NCBI RefSeq assembly: GCF_020831405.1
Contig: NZ_JAJHPU010000002.1
Coordinates: 98,698 to 162,697, forward strand
DNA length: 64,000 bases
From: Pseudomonas oryzagri
GTDB taxonomy: Bacteria > Pseudomonadota > Gammaproteobacteria > Pseudomonadales > Pseudomonadaceae
Reading direction: 5' to 3'
This document shows positions 44,872-53,392 of this stretch, piece by piece. Each line of letters opens with the position of its first letter. The first letter of the stretch is position 1. Made by a program: the position numbers and the translations under genes. The notes under the pieces were generated by a model. That model was not told the origin of the DNA. It saw nothing but the letters and a program-made list of their open reading frames with translations, and searched no databases.

Positions 44872-46194
44872 TCAGAATTGCTGGCCGGGGATCCAGCCGG
44901 TGCCGGCCAGCGGCACGCGGGCCATGGCCGCGGCTTCCACGGTCAGCGCCACCAGGTCCTCGGGGTCGAGGTTGTGCAGGTGCGACTTGCCGCAGGCGCG
45001 GGCCATGGTCTGCGCTTCCAGCACCAGCACGCGCAGGTAGTTGGCCAGGCGGCGACCGCCCTCCACCGGATCGAGGCGCTTGGACAGCTCCGGGTCCTGG
45101 GTGGTGATGCCGGCCGGGTCGCGGCCGTTCTGCCAGTCGTCGTAGTAGCCGGCGGCCGAGCCGATCTTCTTCAGCTCGTCGTCCAGGCGCGGGTGGTTGT
45201 CGCCGAGGGCGATCAGCGCCGCGGTGCCGATGGCCACCGCGTCGGCGCCCAGGGCCATGGCCTTGGCCACGTCGGCGCCGGTGCGGATGCCGCCGGAGAC
45301 GATCAGCTGCACCTTGCGGTGCATGTCCATCTCCTGCAGGGCCTGCACGGCCTGCGGGATGGCGCAGAGGATCGGGATGCCGACGTGCTCGATGAACACT
45401 TCCTGAGTGGCGGCGGTGCCGCCCTGCATGCCGTCGAGGACGATCACGTCGGCGCCGGCCTTCACCGCCAGCTTGACGTCGTAGTACGGGCGGCTGGCGC
45501 CGATCTTCACGTAGATCGGTTTTTCCCAGTCGGTGATCTCGCGGATCTCGGCGATCTTGATCGCCAGGTCGTCCGGGCCGGTCCAGTCCGGGTGACGGCA
45601 AGCGGAGCGCTGGTCGACGCCGATCGGCAGGGTACGCATGCCGGCGACGCGCTCGGTGACCTTCATGCCCAGCAGCATGCCGCCGCCGCCCGGCTTGGCG
45701 CCCTGGCCGAGGACGATCTCGATGGCGTCGGCCTTGCGCAGGTCGTCCGGGTTCATGCCGTAGCGCGAGGGCAGGTACTGGTAGACCAGGTGCTTGGACT
45801 GGCCGCGCTCTTCCGGGGTCATACCGCCATCACCCGTAGTCGTACTGGTGCCGGCGATGCTGGCGCCGCGGCCGAGGGCTTCCTTGGCGTTGGCGGAGAG
45901 CGCACCGAAGCTCATGCCGGCGATGGTCACCGGGATCTTCAGGTGGATCGGCTTCTTGGCGAAGCGGGTGCCGAGCACCACGTCGGTGCCGCACTTCTCG
46001 CGGTAGCCCTCCAGCGGGTAGCGCGACATGCTGGCGCCGAGCAGCAGCAGGTCGTCGAAGTGCGGCAGCTTGCGCTTGGTGCCGCCGCCGCGGATGTCGT
46101 AGATGCCGGTCTCGGCGGCGCGCTGGATTTCCTGGATGGCCAGGCGGTCGAAGGTGGCGGACTCGCGCAGCACCGGGGTGGTTTTCTCGCTCAT
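44872..46194 (-). CDS. mgsC: N-methylglutamate synthase subunit C
   Basis: A 440-residue FMN-binding domain like the central part of glutamate synthase. Family segments are GASMSRYPLEGYREKCG, IAGMSFGALSANAKEALGRG, GEDGGMTPEERG-like TTGDGGMTPEERG, LGQGAKPGGGGMLLG and SGGIRTGADVAKAMALGADA. With MgsA and MgsB it makes N-methylglutamate from glutamate and methylamine. It is the last gene of gmaS-mgsA-mgsB-mgsC. In other bacteria the same protein is named GlxD. Confidence 0.9.
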   Translation of the reverse strand: MSEKTTPVLRESATFDRLAIQEIQRAAETGIYDIRGGGTKRKLPHFDDLLLLGASMSRYPLEGYREKCGTDVVLGTRFAKKPIHLKIPVTIAGMSFGALSANAKEALGRGASIAGTSTTTGDGGMTPEERGQSKHLVYQYLPSRYGMNPDDLRKADAIEIVLGQGAKPGGGGMLLGMKVTERVAGMRTLPIGVDQRSACRHPDWTGPDDLAIKIAEIREITDWEKPIYVKIGASRPYYDVKLAVKAGADVIVLDGMQGGTAATQEVFIEHVGIPILCAIPQAVQALQEMDMHRKVQLIVSGGIRTGADVAKAMALGADAVAIGTAALIALGDNHPRLDDELKKIGSAAGYYDDWQNGRDPAGITTQDPELSKRLDPVEGGRRLANYLRVLVLEAQTMARACGKSHLHNLDPEDLVALTVEAAAMARVPLAGTGWIPGQQF

Positions 46195-46276
46195 ATTCGT
46201 GCTCCTCGTGGCCGGCCGGCGGTTCGCCGACGGGCCGGAATCGGGTATCCGGGCCGCGCGGCGGCCCGGTGGGCAA

Positions 46277-46960
46277 TCAGTAGGCGGACGCGTTGTCGAC
46301 CTTGAAGTTGTACAGCTGGCGGGCCGAGCCGTAGCGCTTGAACGCTTTCGGGTCCTCGTCGAAACCGGCGCGGTTGAGCAGCTCGGCCAGCTCCTCCAGG
46401 TGCTCGGCGCGCATCTCCTTCTCGATGCAGTCCGAACCCAGCGACTTGACCGTGCCCTTCACGTAGATGCGCGTCTCGTACAACGAATCGCCCAGCGCAT
46501 CGCCGGCATCGCCGCACACCACCAGGCGTCCGGCCTGGCCCATAAAGCAGCTCATGTGGCCGATGCTGCCGCCGACCACGATGTCGACGCCCTTCATCGA
46601 GATGCCGCAGCGCGCGCCGGCGTCGCCTTCGATCACCAAGAGGCCGCCGTGGGCGGTGGCGCCGGCGGCCTGGGAGGCGCTGCCCTTCACGCGTACCGAG
46701 CCGGACATCATGTTCTCCGCCACGCCGACGCCGACGTTGCCGTGCACGGTGATGGTGGCCTTCTGGTTCATGCCGGCGCAGTAGTAGCCGGCGTGGCCCT
46801 GGATATCGATGCTCAGCGCTTCGTTCACGCCGACGGCGAGGTTGTGCTTGCCGTCCGAATGGGTGACGACCCACTCGCGTTCTTCGAGGTTTTTCGCCTG
46901 GTCGTGCAGGGCCTGGTTCAGTGCGCGCACTTCAGAGGTGGAAAGGTCGATGGTCTTCAT
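46277..46960 (-). CDS. mgsB: N-methylglutamate synthase subunit B
   Basis: A 227-residue GXGXG-repeat protein like the C-terminal domain of glutamate synthase large chain (ALSIDIQGHAGYYCAGMNQK, TVHGNVGVGVAENMMSGSVR, GGSIGHMSCFMGQAGRLVVC). It has a structural role in the MgsABC complex. It is 11 bases after mgsA and 82 bases before mgsC. Confidence 0.9.
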   Translation of the reverse strand: MKTIDLSTSEVRALNQALHDQAKNLEEREWVVTHSDGKHNLAVGVNEALSIDIQGHAGYYCAGMNQKATITVHGNVGVGVAENMMSGSVRVKGSASQAAGATAHGGLLVIEGDAGARCGISMKGVDIVVGGSIGHMSCFMGQAGRLVVCGDAGDALGDSLYETRIYVKGTVKSLGSDCIEKEMRAEHLEELAELLNRAGFDEDPKAFKRYGSARQLYNFKVDNASAY

Positions 46961-46971
46961 GTGTGCGCTCC

Positions 46972-47874
46972 TCAGGCAGTCTTTTCCCAGATGTACATGG
47001 TGGCCGGCTCAGGCTCCCAGACCTTGGCCTTGTCGATCCCCGGCAGGCTGGCCAGCGCCTGGTACTCGGAGGCCATGGCCACGTAGTCGTCGGTTTCGGC
47101 GAGGATCGCCGGCTTGCAGGCGATCGGGTCGCGGATCACCGCGAAGCCGTTGCGGGTGCCGATGGCGAAGGTGAAGAAGCCGTCGAGGTCTTCCAGCGAG
47201 TGGTCCAGCGCCTCCTTCAGCGAGTCGCCCTCGCGCAGGCGCCAGGTCAGGTAGCCGGCGGCCACCTCGGTGTCGTTGAGGGTCTCGAAGGTGATGCCCT
47301 TGCGCTTGAGTTCCTGGCGCAGGCGCGAATGGTTGGACAGCGAGCCGTTGTGCACCAGGCAGAGGTCGGCGCCGGTGGAGAACGGGTGGCTGCCCTCCAT
47401 GGTCACCGCGCTCTCGGTGGCCATGCGGGTATGGCCGATGATGTGGCTGCCCTTCATGTTGGCCAGCTTGAAGCGCTCGGCGATTTCCGCCGGCAGGCCC
47501 ATGCCCTTGAGGATCTCGATGCTCTGCCCGGCGCTCATGATGCGCACGTCCGGAGCCAGTTCGGCGAGCGCGGCGCGCACCGCGGCCTCCTCGGCGGCGA
47601 CCTTGAGCACCGCGGCGCTGGCGTTCTGGAACCAGTCCAGCGAGCAGCCCAGGCGGCCTTCCAGCGCGCCCATCAGGGCCTTCCAGTCGTACTCGCCGAC
47701 CGTGCTCTGCAGGGTCAGCTTGACCCAGCCGTCGGCCACTTCGTCACCGTAGATGGCGAAGCCGGCGCTGTCCGGACCGCGGTCGGTCATGGCCAGCAGC
47801 ATCGGTTCGAACAGCTTGCCGAGCTGGGATTCCAGCGCCGGGTTCTTCAGGTAAAGACCTACGATTCCACACAT
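46972..47874 (-). CDS. mgsA: N-methylglutamate synthase subunit A (class II amidotransferase)
   Basis: A 300-residue Ntn-type glutamine amidotransferase domain. It begins MCGIVGLYLK with the nucleophile Cys2; HTRMATESAVTMEGSHPFS and LVHNGSLSNHSRLRQEL are the substrate segments. It would release methylamine from gamma-glutamylmethylamide for transfer to glutamate. It is 57 bases downstream of gmaS. Confidence 0.9.
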   Translation of the reverse strand: MCGIVGLYLKNPALESQLGKLFEPMLLAMTDRGPDSAGFAIYGDEVADGWVKLTLQSTVGEYDWKALMGALEGRLGCSLDWFQNASAAVLKVAAEEAAVRAALAELAPDVRIMSAGQSIEILKGMGLPAEIAERFKLANMKGSHIIGHTRMATESAVTMEGSHPFSTGADLCLVHNGSLSNHSRLRQELKRKGITFETLNDTEVAAGYLTWRLREGDSLKEALDHSLEDLDGFFTFAIGTRNGFAVIRDPIACKPAILAETDDYVAMASEYQALASLPGIDKAKVWEPEPATMYIWEKTA

Positions 47875-47931
47875 GTTTTCTCTCCTTCGGAGGCAGATGG
47901 CCGCCGCCTGCGGGCGACGGCCCGAAGCGGG

Positions 47932-49266
47932 TTAGAAGAATTCGGTGTAACGCTGGATTTCCCAGTCGGAGACGTGGCGGCTGTATTCCACCCACTCCAT
48001 GCGCTTGAGCTTGATGAACTCGCCGACGATCTGCGGGCCGAGCACCTCGGCGAACAGCGGGTCGGCCTCCAGCGCGTCGCAGGCCTCCTTGAGGCTCTGC
48101 GGCAGGGTGTCGATGCCGCGCGCGGCGATCTCCTCCAGGCTCAGCTTGTAGAGGTTCTCGTTGCACACCTGGCCCGGCTCGAGCTGGCGGTCGATGCCGT
48201 CGAGGCCGGCGGCGATGATTGCGGCGCTCACCAGGTAGGGGTTGCAGCCGGCGTCCGGCAGGCGGAACTCGATGCGCCCGTAGGGGATGCGCACCATCGC
48301 CGAGCGGTTGTTGGCGCCGTAGGTGATGAAGGCCGGCGCCCAGGTCGCGCCGGACAGCGAGCGGCCCACCACCAGGCGCTTGTAGGAGTTCACCGTCGGC
48401 GCGGCGAAGGCGCACAGCGCAGGTCCATGGGCCAGCAGGCCGGCCATGAAGTGGTAGGCCATCTTCGACAGGCCCATGCCGCTCGGGTCGCTGGCGTCAT
48501 GGAACAGGTTCTTGTTGGTCGCGCTGCTGATCGACAGGTGGAAGTGCATGCCGTTGCCGGCGCGCTTGGGGTCCGGCTTGGGCATGAACGAGCAGATCAT
48601 GCCCAGGTCGTTGGCGATCTCGCCGGCGGCCATGCGGAAGAAGGTGAAGCGGTCCGCCGAGGTCATGGCGTCGCTGTAGGTGTAGTTGATCTCGAACTGG
48701 CCGTTCGCGTCCTCGTGGTCGATCTGATAGATCTCGAAGCCCACCGGCTGCAGCGCCTCGGTCAGCCGCTCGAGGAATTCGCGCGAGCGCGACAGGCCCT
48801 TGTAGTCGTAGCAGGGCTTGTCGAGGTTGTCGGAGGCGTCGACCAGTTGCAGGGTGCCCGCCTCGTCGCGGCGGAACAGGCTGAACTCCGGCTCCAGGCC
48901 GGTGTTGAGGGTCCAGCCCTTGTCGCTCAGGCGCTGCACCTGCTGCTGCAGCACGTAGCGGCTGTCATAGGGCCACGGCTGGCCGTCGACGTGGCCGATG
49001 CACACCACCCGGCCGTAGCCCGGCTGCCAGGGCACCGGAGTCAGGGTGGAGAGGTCGCCGCGGGCCATGAAGTCCGGGCCGTGGGGCTCCATGCCCATGC
49101 CGCAGATGGCGAACCCGGCGAAACCGGCGCCGTCTTCGGCCACCGCCTCCAGACCGCAGACCGGCACCGACTTGGTCTTGGCGGCGCCATGGATGTCGAC
49201 AAACTGGGCCAGCACGTACTTGATGCCGTGCTGGTCGATGATTTTCTGGGTTTCGCTGGGCAACAT
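47932..49266 (-). CDS. gmaS: Gamma-glutamylmethylamide synthetase
   Basis: A 444-residue glutamine-synthetase-fold enzyme of the GmaS type, which joins methylamine to glutamate with ATP. Catalytic segments are [40 protein letters not shown] and [20 protein letters not shown]. The direct link to mgsABC separates it from GlnA. The ATG of MLPSETQ is chosen; GAGGAG lies upstream and the longer frame enters the promoter. A strong sigma-54 promoter lies at 49333-49348. Confidence 0.92.
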   Translation of the reverse strand: MLPSETQKIIDQHGIKYVLAQFVDIHGAAKTKSVPVCGLEAVAEDGAGFAGFAICGMGMEPHGPDFMARGDLSTLTPVPWQPGYGRVVCIGHVDGQPWPYDSRYVLQQQVQRLSDKGWTLNTGLEPEFSLFRRDEAGTLQLVDASDNLDKPCYDYKGLSRSREFLERLTEALQPVGFEIYQIDHEDANGQFEINYTYSDAMTSADRFTFFRMAAGEIANDLGMICSFMPKPDPKRAGNGMHFHLSISSATNKNLFHDASDPSGMGLSKMAYHFMAGLLAHGPALCAFAAPTVNSYKRLVVGRSLSGATWAPAFITYGANNRSAMVRIPYGRIEFRLPDAGCNPYLVSAAIIAAGLDGIDRQLEPGQVCNENLYKLSLEEIAARGIDTLPQSLKEACDALEADPLFAEVLGPQIVGEFIKLKRMEWVEYSRHVSDWEIQRYTEFF

Positions 49267-49306
49267 GGGCAGTTGGCTCCTCGGCTTCAGGCTGTGTATT
49301 CCGCAA

Positions 49307-49321
49307 GGGAAATTTACTTTC
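49307..49321. promoter_or_regulatory. GGGAAA-N5-TTTC motif, gmaS side
   Basis: GGGAAATTTACTTTC, at about +1 of the predicted gmaS transcript. The same motif recurs at 49405-49419 and before tmm (13091-13105). The cognate protein could be the XRE-cupin regulator encoded next door. Confidence 0.45.
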
Positions 49322-49332
49322 ACCAAAGGAAA

Positions 49333-49348
49333 TGCAAACAGCTTGCCA
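49333..49348 (-). promoter_or_regulatory. Sigma-54 promoter of gmaS-mgsABC
   Basis: On the minus strand TGGCAAGCTGTTTGCA matches the consensus at nearly every position, with GG and GC ten bases apart. The leader would be about 55 bases. A palindrome ACCATTCATGGT at 49471-49482, with some resemblance to NtrC sites, lies about 125 bases upstream. Confidence 0.78.
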
Positions 49349-49404
49349 ACCTGGACCGGAACGCCCGCGCACGCCGCCAGGGCCCGCCATCCTTCTATCT
49401 ATAT

Positions 49405-49419
49405 GGGAAAAATGCTTTC
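49405..49419. promoter_or_regulatory. GGGAAA-N5-TTTC motif, regulator side
   Basis: GGGAAAAATGCTTTC, 102 bases before the XRE-cupin start codon, with identical spacing to the motif at 49307. A partial third copy (CGGGAAAGC) follows at 49424. Confidence 0.4.
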
Positions 49420-49520
49420 ATACCGGGAAAGCAGCGCACCGGAAGCGGCGCACGGGCGGCCGGCCCTGACCATTCATGGTGCGAAATTTATATTCTTGAA
49501 CTGAAAGAGTGCAGGCCGGC

Positions 49521-50120
49521 ATGAAAAAGACCGACGACGATCAACCCCGCCTCAAGCTGGAGCAGTATCTCGGCATGCAGCTCAAGCGCCAGCGCCTGGC
49601 CCAGGAACTGAAGATCGCCGACGTCGCGCGCATCGCCGGCATCAGCCAGGGCATGCTCAGCAAGATCGAGAACGCCCAGGTCTCCACCAGCCTCGACACC
49701 CTGAGCCGCCTGTGCGACGTGCTCGGCATGCCGATGTCCAAGCTGTTCAGCCAGTACGACCAGCAAGGCAGCAGCGCGCTGCTGGTCAAGGCCGGCGAAG
49801 GCATGGAAGTGGTCCGCCGTGGCACCGACAAGGGCCACACCTACCACCTGCTCAACCACGTGCGCGGCCCGAAGAAGAACTTCGAGGCCTACATGGTCGA
49901 CATGGGCGACGCCAGCGAGGAATTCCCGACCTTCTCCCACCCCGGCACCGAGTTCCTTCATCTATTGGAAGGCGAACTGGTCTACCGCCACGGCAACCAG
50001 CTCTACCACATGCAACCCGGCGACAGCCTGACCTTCGACGGCGAAGTGCCGCACGGGCCGGAGCAGCTGGTGAAGGTGCCGATCAGATTGTTGTCGGTGG
50101 TGAATTATGGGAAGGAGTGA
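49521..50120 (+). CDS. XRE-cupin transcriptional regulator of methylamine genes
   Basis: A 199-residue regulator with an XRE helix-turn-helix (about residues 15-72; LKIADVARIAGISQGMLSKI) and a C-terminal cupin domain (about 125-195; FPTFSHPGTEFLHLLEGELV). In this family the cupin usually binds a small effector. It is divergent from gmaS and probably controls it. The ATG at 49521 is preferred over a GTG four codons upstream. Confidence 0.87.
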   Translation: MKKTDDDQPRLKLEQYLGMQLKRQRLAQELKIADVARIAGISQGMLSKIENAQVSTSLDTLSRLCDVLGMPMSKLFSQYDQQGSSALLVKAGEGMEVVRRGTDKGHTYHLLNHVRGPKKNFEAYMVDMGDASEEFPTFSHPGTEFLHLLEGELVYRHGNQLYHMQPGDSLTFDGEVPHGPEQLVKVPIRLLSVVNYGKE

Positions 50121-50341
50121 AGAAAGGCGTAGGTTCAAAAAGTTAGAGTAGCACCTAAAACAAGACAGTAGACAATTCCTTAGCAAATACGTAAGTTTGA
50201 AGTCAGTTCTTTTTAGTCATGGAGTGCATATCCGCAAGCACTTTTCTCCAGATGACACACGCAACCCCAAAAAGGTATGGCGCCCCATCATGGCTCGTTC
50301 CCACTGACAAGTGGCCTAACAATCGGAAACAGGACATTTCG

Positions 50342-51661
50342 ATGAATTTATGGAACAAACTTGGATTTTCCGACAACCCATATAGCCCTCGTCCAATACA
50401 AGGTGATGAGCAAGGCGTAAAGCTACTCGTTGGCCGTGACAAAGAGCTAAGGCGGTTAACAACTTACCTAAAGTCCTCGGACACACATCCAACACTTGAA
50501 GGCCCTAACGGCGTAGGAAAAACGAGCCTAGTTGCAGTTGCAGGATTTCTTCTCAAAAAGGAGTTTTCTGAGGGAGCATCGCAGCAAGCTCTTATCCCAA
50601 TATCTGAGCCATTCCAACTAACAGTAGATGATTCGGCTGCAGTCTTTAAGCGCAGAGTACTATTCAGAGTTGCACAAGCATTCATCGACAATCATGACCT
50701 ATTAAAATCAAAAGGGTACAACATCCCCGACTCATCAAATGTAGCCAGATGGCTTAACTCCCCAATACTATCAACCCAAGGCGGCGGCCTTAATGTTGCG
50801 GGAGTTCTTGGAGTAACTGCCAACTCAGGCAGCGCTGCAAACACCTCAGTAGGATTTAGCGAAGACGGATTTACTACGACAGTTCTAACCTGGCTTCGAG
50901 AGTGCTTCCCTACAAGCTCATCAGGTGGATTTATCTGCACAATTGACAACCTTGAACTTTTAGAAACATCAAAAAATGCAAGAGCATTACTAGAAGGAAT
51001 TAGAGACGAAGTCCTAGGGGTCAAAGGGCTTCGCTGGGTATTATGTGGAGCGAGAGGTATAACTAGAAGCGTTGCTTCCTCCCCTCGACTTCAAGGGGTT
51101 CTTGCCGAGCCAATACTGATAAACCCAATTGCAGACCAATACATCGAAAACCTAATAACCGAAAGGCTAGAAGTTTTCAAACTCGATGACGAAGCCATTG
51201 CCCCCGTTGACTCGCGAGGATTTGGCCATCTGTATGCTGTCGGAGGAAGAAACCTTCGAAACGCAATGAAATACAGCGAAGACTTTTCATTCTGGGCTGT
51301 AGAACATGGCGCCGAGAGAAGTAAATCAGATGATCTTTATGGACTAATCGAAGCTTGGATGGCCGAACTAGCAGACCAATACTCCGCAGATACATCTAGT
51401 GTTGGCGGAAGGGCTTGGGGAGTTTTTGAGAAGCTAGCTTCTACCGGCGGAAATACCTCTCCAAGTCAATATGAGGAATTCGGATTCGAAAGCAACCAGG
51501 CGATGAGACCTCATCTCAGGTCACTTGAGGAGGCCAACCTCATTGAAAGCGCAATTGACGACACAGACAATCGCAGAAAAACAATTGGAATTACTTCTCG
51601 CGGCTGGATAGTAAACTACATGAGATCCGGGTTTAGCTCTATCGAGGGAAAGAAAAACTGA
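50342..51661 (+). CDS. AT-rich Orc/Cdc6-like AAA ATPase with winged helix
   Basis: A 439-residue P-loop ATPase. Walker A is GPNGVGKTSLVA (residues 54-65), Walker B is GFICTIDNLELL (Asp202), and LRWVLCGARG (about 234) fits a sensor strand. A lid region follows, and residues about 370-430 look like a winged helix (GNTSPSQYEEFG, LRSLEEANLIESAI). The opening GFSDNPYSPRPI is family-like. Base composition and codon use are clearly AT-rich against all genes to the left, so it is probably acquired. It is alone, with no mobile enzyme beside it. A defence role is possible but unproven. The ATG at 50342 is chosen because homology-like sequence starts there. Confidence 0.75.
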   Translation: MNLWNKLGFSDNPYSPRPIQGDEQGVKLLVGRDKELRRLTTYLKSSDTHPTLEGPNGVGKTSLVAVAGFLLKKEFSEGASQQALIPISEPFQLTVDDSAAVFKRRVLFRVAQAFIDNHDLLKSKGYNIPDSSNVARWLNSPILSTQGGGLNVAGVLGVTANSGSAANTSVGFSEDGFTTTVLTWLRECFPTSSSGGFICTIDNLELLETSKNARALLEGIRDEVLGVKGLRWVLCGARGITRSVASSPRLQGVLAEPILINPIADQYIENLITERLEVFKLDDEAIAPVDSRGFGHLYAVGGRNLRNAMKYSEDFSFWAVEHGAERSKSDDLYGLIEAWMAELADQYSADTSSVGGRAWGVFEKLASTGGNTSPSQYEEFGFESNQAMRPHLRSLEEANLIESAIDDTDNRRKTIGITSRGWIVNYMRSGFSSIEGKKN

Positions 51662-51723
51662 GAAATAGAATAAGTGGACAGATTTTTTTGAAGCGCCACG
51701 TCGGATAGCTAGAGTCAGCAAGT

Positions 51724-51814
51724 AGGATAAAAAACTCGCGCAGCGACTTTCTACCGTGGTGTCGGGCGCGGCTCCCCAAGGTGGGCAATGCCTACGGCAG
51801 TTGCCCACCCTACT
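51724..51814. repeat. Two-hairpin C repeat, copy 1
   Basis: An AAACTCGCGCAGCGACTTTC half is followed by GGTGGGCAA and TTGCCCACC. Related copies lie at 52014, 53110, 54353, 55525 and 56411. Confidence 0.8.
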
Positions 51815-51903
51815 GCTGGCGAACCTCTGGCCTATCCCTGATTTCCTCAGACTTGCCTTTCCTGATCCGCCCCCATAAAACCAGGACGACTTGAGGCTGT
51901 ATA

Positions 51904-52010
51904 ATGATCGCGCCCACGCTCTCGCGTGGGCACGCCACGCGACCGCTCCTGCAGTTGGACGCGGAGCGTCCAGAGTTCAGGCTCCCACGCAGGAGCGTGG
52001 GAGCCATCGA
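51904..52010. repeat. D element, copy 1
   Basis: A run of hairpins: CCCACGCTCTCGCGTGGG, GGACGCGGAGCGTCC and GGCTCCCACGCAGGAGCGTG-type arms, ending GAGCCATCGA. A second copy is at 53245-53352. Confidence 0.8.
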
Positions 52011-52013
52011 AAA

Positions 52014-52090
52014 ACTCGCGCAGCAGTATTCCACCACGGCGCCTAGCACGACCCAAAGGTAGGCGAAGCCTGGGGCAGCTACCACTCTAA
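52014..52090. repeat. Two-hairpin C repeat, diverged copy 2
   Basis: AAAACTCGCGCAGCAGTATT is kept on the left; the right hairpin is degraded (GGTAGGCGAAGCCTGGGGCAG). Confidence 0.6.
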
Positions 52091-52146
52091 TGCGTTGCAC
52101 TCGCGCCAACAACGGCGCGCATGACCAACAAGAAAAACTGACAAAT

Positions 52147-52968
52147 TTACCTTTTACCACTTCCAGCAGCAGAACTCACAAAGTAAGGCGCATAAGCAGC
52201 CCGAACAATATCAACCTGTTCTTTACATGAATATCGATATTCGCACTCACCTGAAAGCTCGGGCATTGGAATCGCCGAATCATTCGAGCCAACCCCAAAC
52301 ATATTATGATTATTCATAAACACCTCACCAGAACCATCCATCTTAGTAAACCAGCAATATCTTTCAGTATTATTCAATATAAGTCGCGATGCGCAGGCAA
52401 CAGCTACAACAACCCCATCCGCCGACAATGAGATCTTGAATTTTCCATCTGGATCCGTTTGCGTTGTAAAGTACGGCTTTGGTAGCGATTCAAAGAAAAC
52501 CCTTGAGCTTGTTGAATGATAAATAGACCAATATGCCGCTTTACGCTCTTTCGCGACCTCCTTTTCCTTTTTATATATCTTATTTGCAGCACTTTGCGAC
52601 CGCTTAGCCACTTTATCATACTCTCTGCTCAGAGCATCCTCCTTCTCATACTCCTCAGAAAACCTCGCAGAATGCGCATAAACATTCTTCGCAATTGACT
52701 CATACATCCCCGGCAGCAGCCCCTTGAAATTATTATAGCTATAAAAAGAAACAACCACCCCCCCGAGCGGTACGCTACCCCCTCCACGCGTAACAATAAA
52801 TATCCGCCCGGAAAAGTCTTTTTTAATTAATCTAGCCGGCACCACTTCAGTCGATGCCTTACTGACTTTATCACTAAGCGAGCCACCCTGACCTGTGTAT
52901 AACAAATAGGTTGAAGTTCCAAACACAACCATTAGAACCCCAAAAACAAACAAGAGTATGTTTTTCAT
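52147..52968 (-). CDS. AT-rich membrane-anchored protein of unknown function
   Basis: A 273-residue protein with one N-terminal membrane helix (about residues 4-24). A charged helical middle (about 105-150; KIYKKEKEVAKERKAA) may be a coiled coil. A carboxypeptidase-regulatory-like beta segment follows (FTTQTDPDGKFKISLSADG). The outer part has four cysteines (CASR, CWF, CEYRYSCKEQ). It is AT-rich with rare codons for this genome, and bracketed by the repeat clusters C1-D1-C2 and C3-D2, so it is probably foreign. No function can be assigned. Confidence 0.7.
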   Translation of the reverse strand: MKNILLFVFGVLMVVFGTSTYLLYTGQGGSLSDKVSKASTEVVPARLIKKDFSGRIFIVTRGGGSVPLGGVVVSFYSYNNFKGLLPGMYESIAKNVYAHSARFSEEYEKEDALSREYDKVAKRSQSAANKIYKKEKEVAKERKAAYWSIYHSTSSRVFFESLPKPYFTTQTDPDGKFKISLSADGVVVAVACASRLILNNTERYCWFTKMDGSGEVFMNNHNMFGVGSNDSAIPMPELSGECEYRYSCKEQVDIVRAAYAPYFVSSAAGSGKR

Positions 52969-53109
52969 GGATCCATCCCATTCCTATTCACCAATCAAAA
53001 TCATAGACCACCGTTGGAGGTGGTGCAGATTTTTGTATACAGAGCCAAGTTAAAAAGGCAGTTTATTTTCTGGAGGTACGCTTATCATTGTTTGAGTCCG
53101 CAACTCGTA

Positions 53110-53199
53110 GTGTAGAAACCTCGCGCAGCGATTTTCTACCGGAGTGCCGAACGCAACTCCCCAAGTTGGGCAATGCCTGCGGCAGTTGCCCACCCTACG
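53110..53199. repeat. Two-hairpin C repeat, copy 3
   Basis: GTAGAAACCTCGCGCAGCGA then TTTTCTAC, followed by TTGGGCAATGCCTGCGGCAG and TTGCCCACC. Both hairpins are close to the family consensus. Confidence 0.8.
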
Positions 53200-53244
53200 G
53201 CTGACGAACCCTTGGTCTGCCCCCGACTCCGTAGGCTTGCCTTT

Positions 53245-53352
53245 TGATCGTGCCCATGCTCCAGCGTGGGCACGCAACTCGGCCGCTGCCGGGGCCATGG
53301 ACGCGGTGCATCCATAGTTCAGGCCCCCACGCAGGAGCACGGGTGCCATCGA
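53245..53352. repeat. D element, copy 2
   Basis: It shares the layout and about three quarters of the bases of 51904-52010, from GATCG..GCCCA to GTGCCATCGA, in the same orientation. Confidence 0.75.
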
Positions 53353-53392
53353 TGTGCGTGGCGATGCAGCGCGCAGGATGAGGCACTTACCT

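Larger units (their letters stand above)
51662..52146. other. Repeat-filled gap C1-D1-C2
   Basis: No gene is seen in these 485 bases. They hold two copies of the two-hairpin C repeat (51724-51814, 52014-52090) flanking one D element (51904-52010). The stretch 51850-51905 also resembles the region just upstream of the LLM oxidoreductase gene (CCGCCCCCATAA and GACTTGAGG in the same order). Confidence 0.7.
52969..53392. other. Repeat-filled gap C3-D2
   Basis: The first 140 bases are AT-rich and should hold the promoter of the gene at 52968. The rest is C repeat 3 (53110-53199) and D element 2 (53245-53352). No gene is seen. Confidence 0.65.

Noticed and set aside
47932..49266. GmaS as an ordinary glutamine synthetase
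   Set aside because: It is linked to mgsABC and an XRE-cupin regulator and matches the 444-residue GmaS type.
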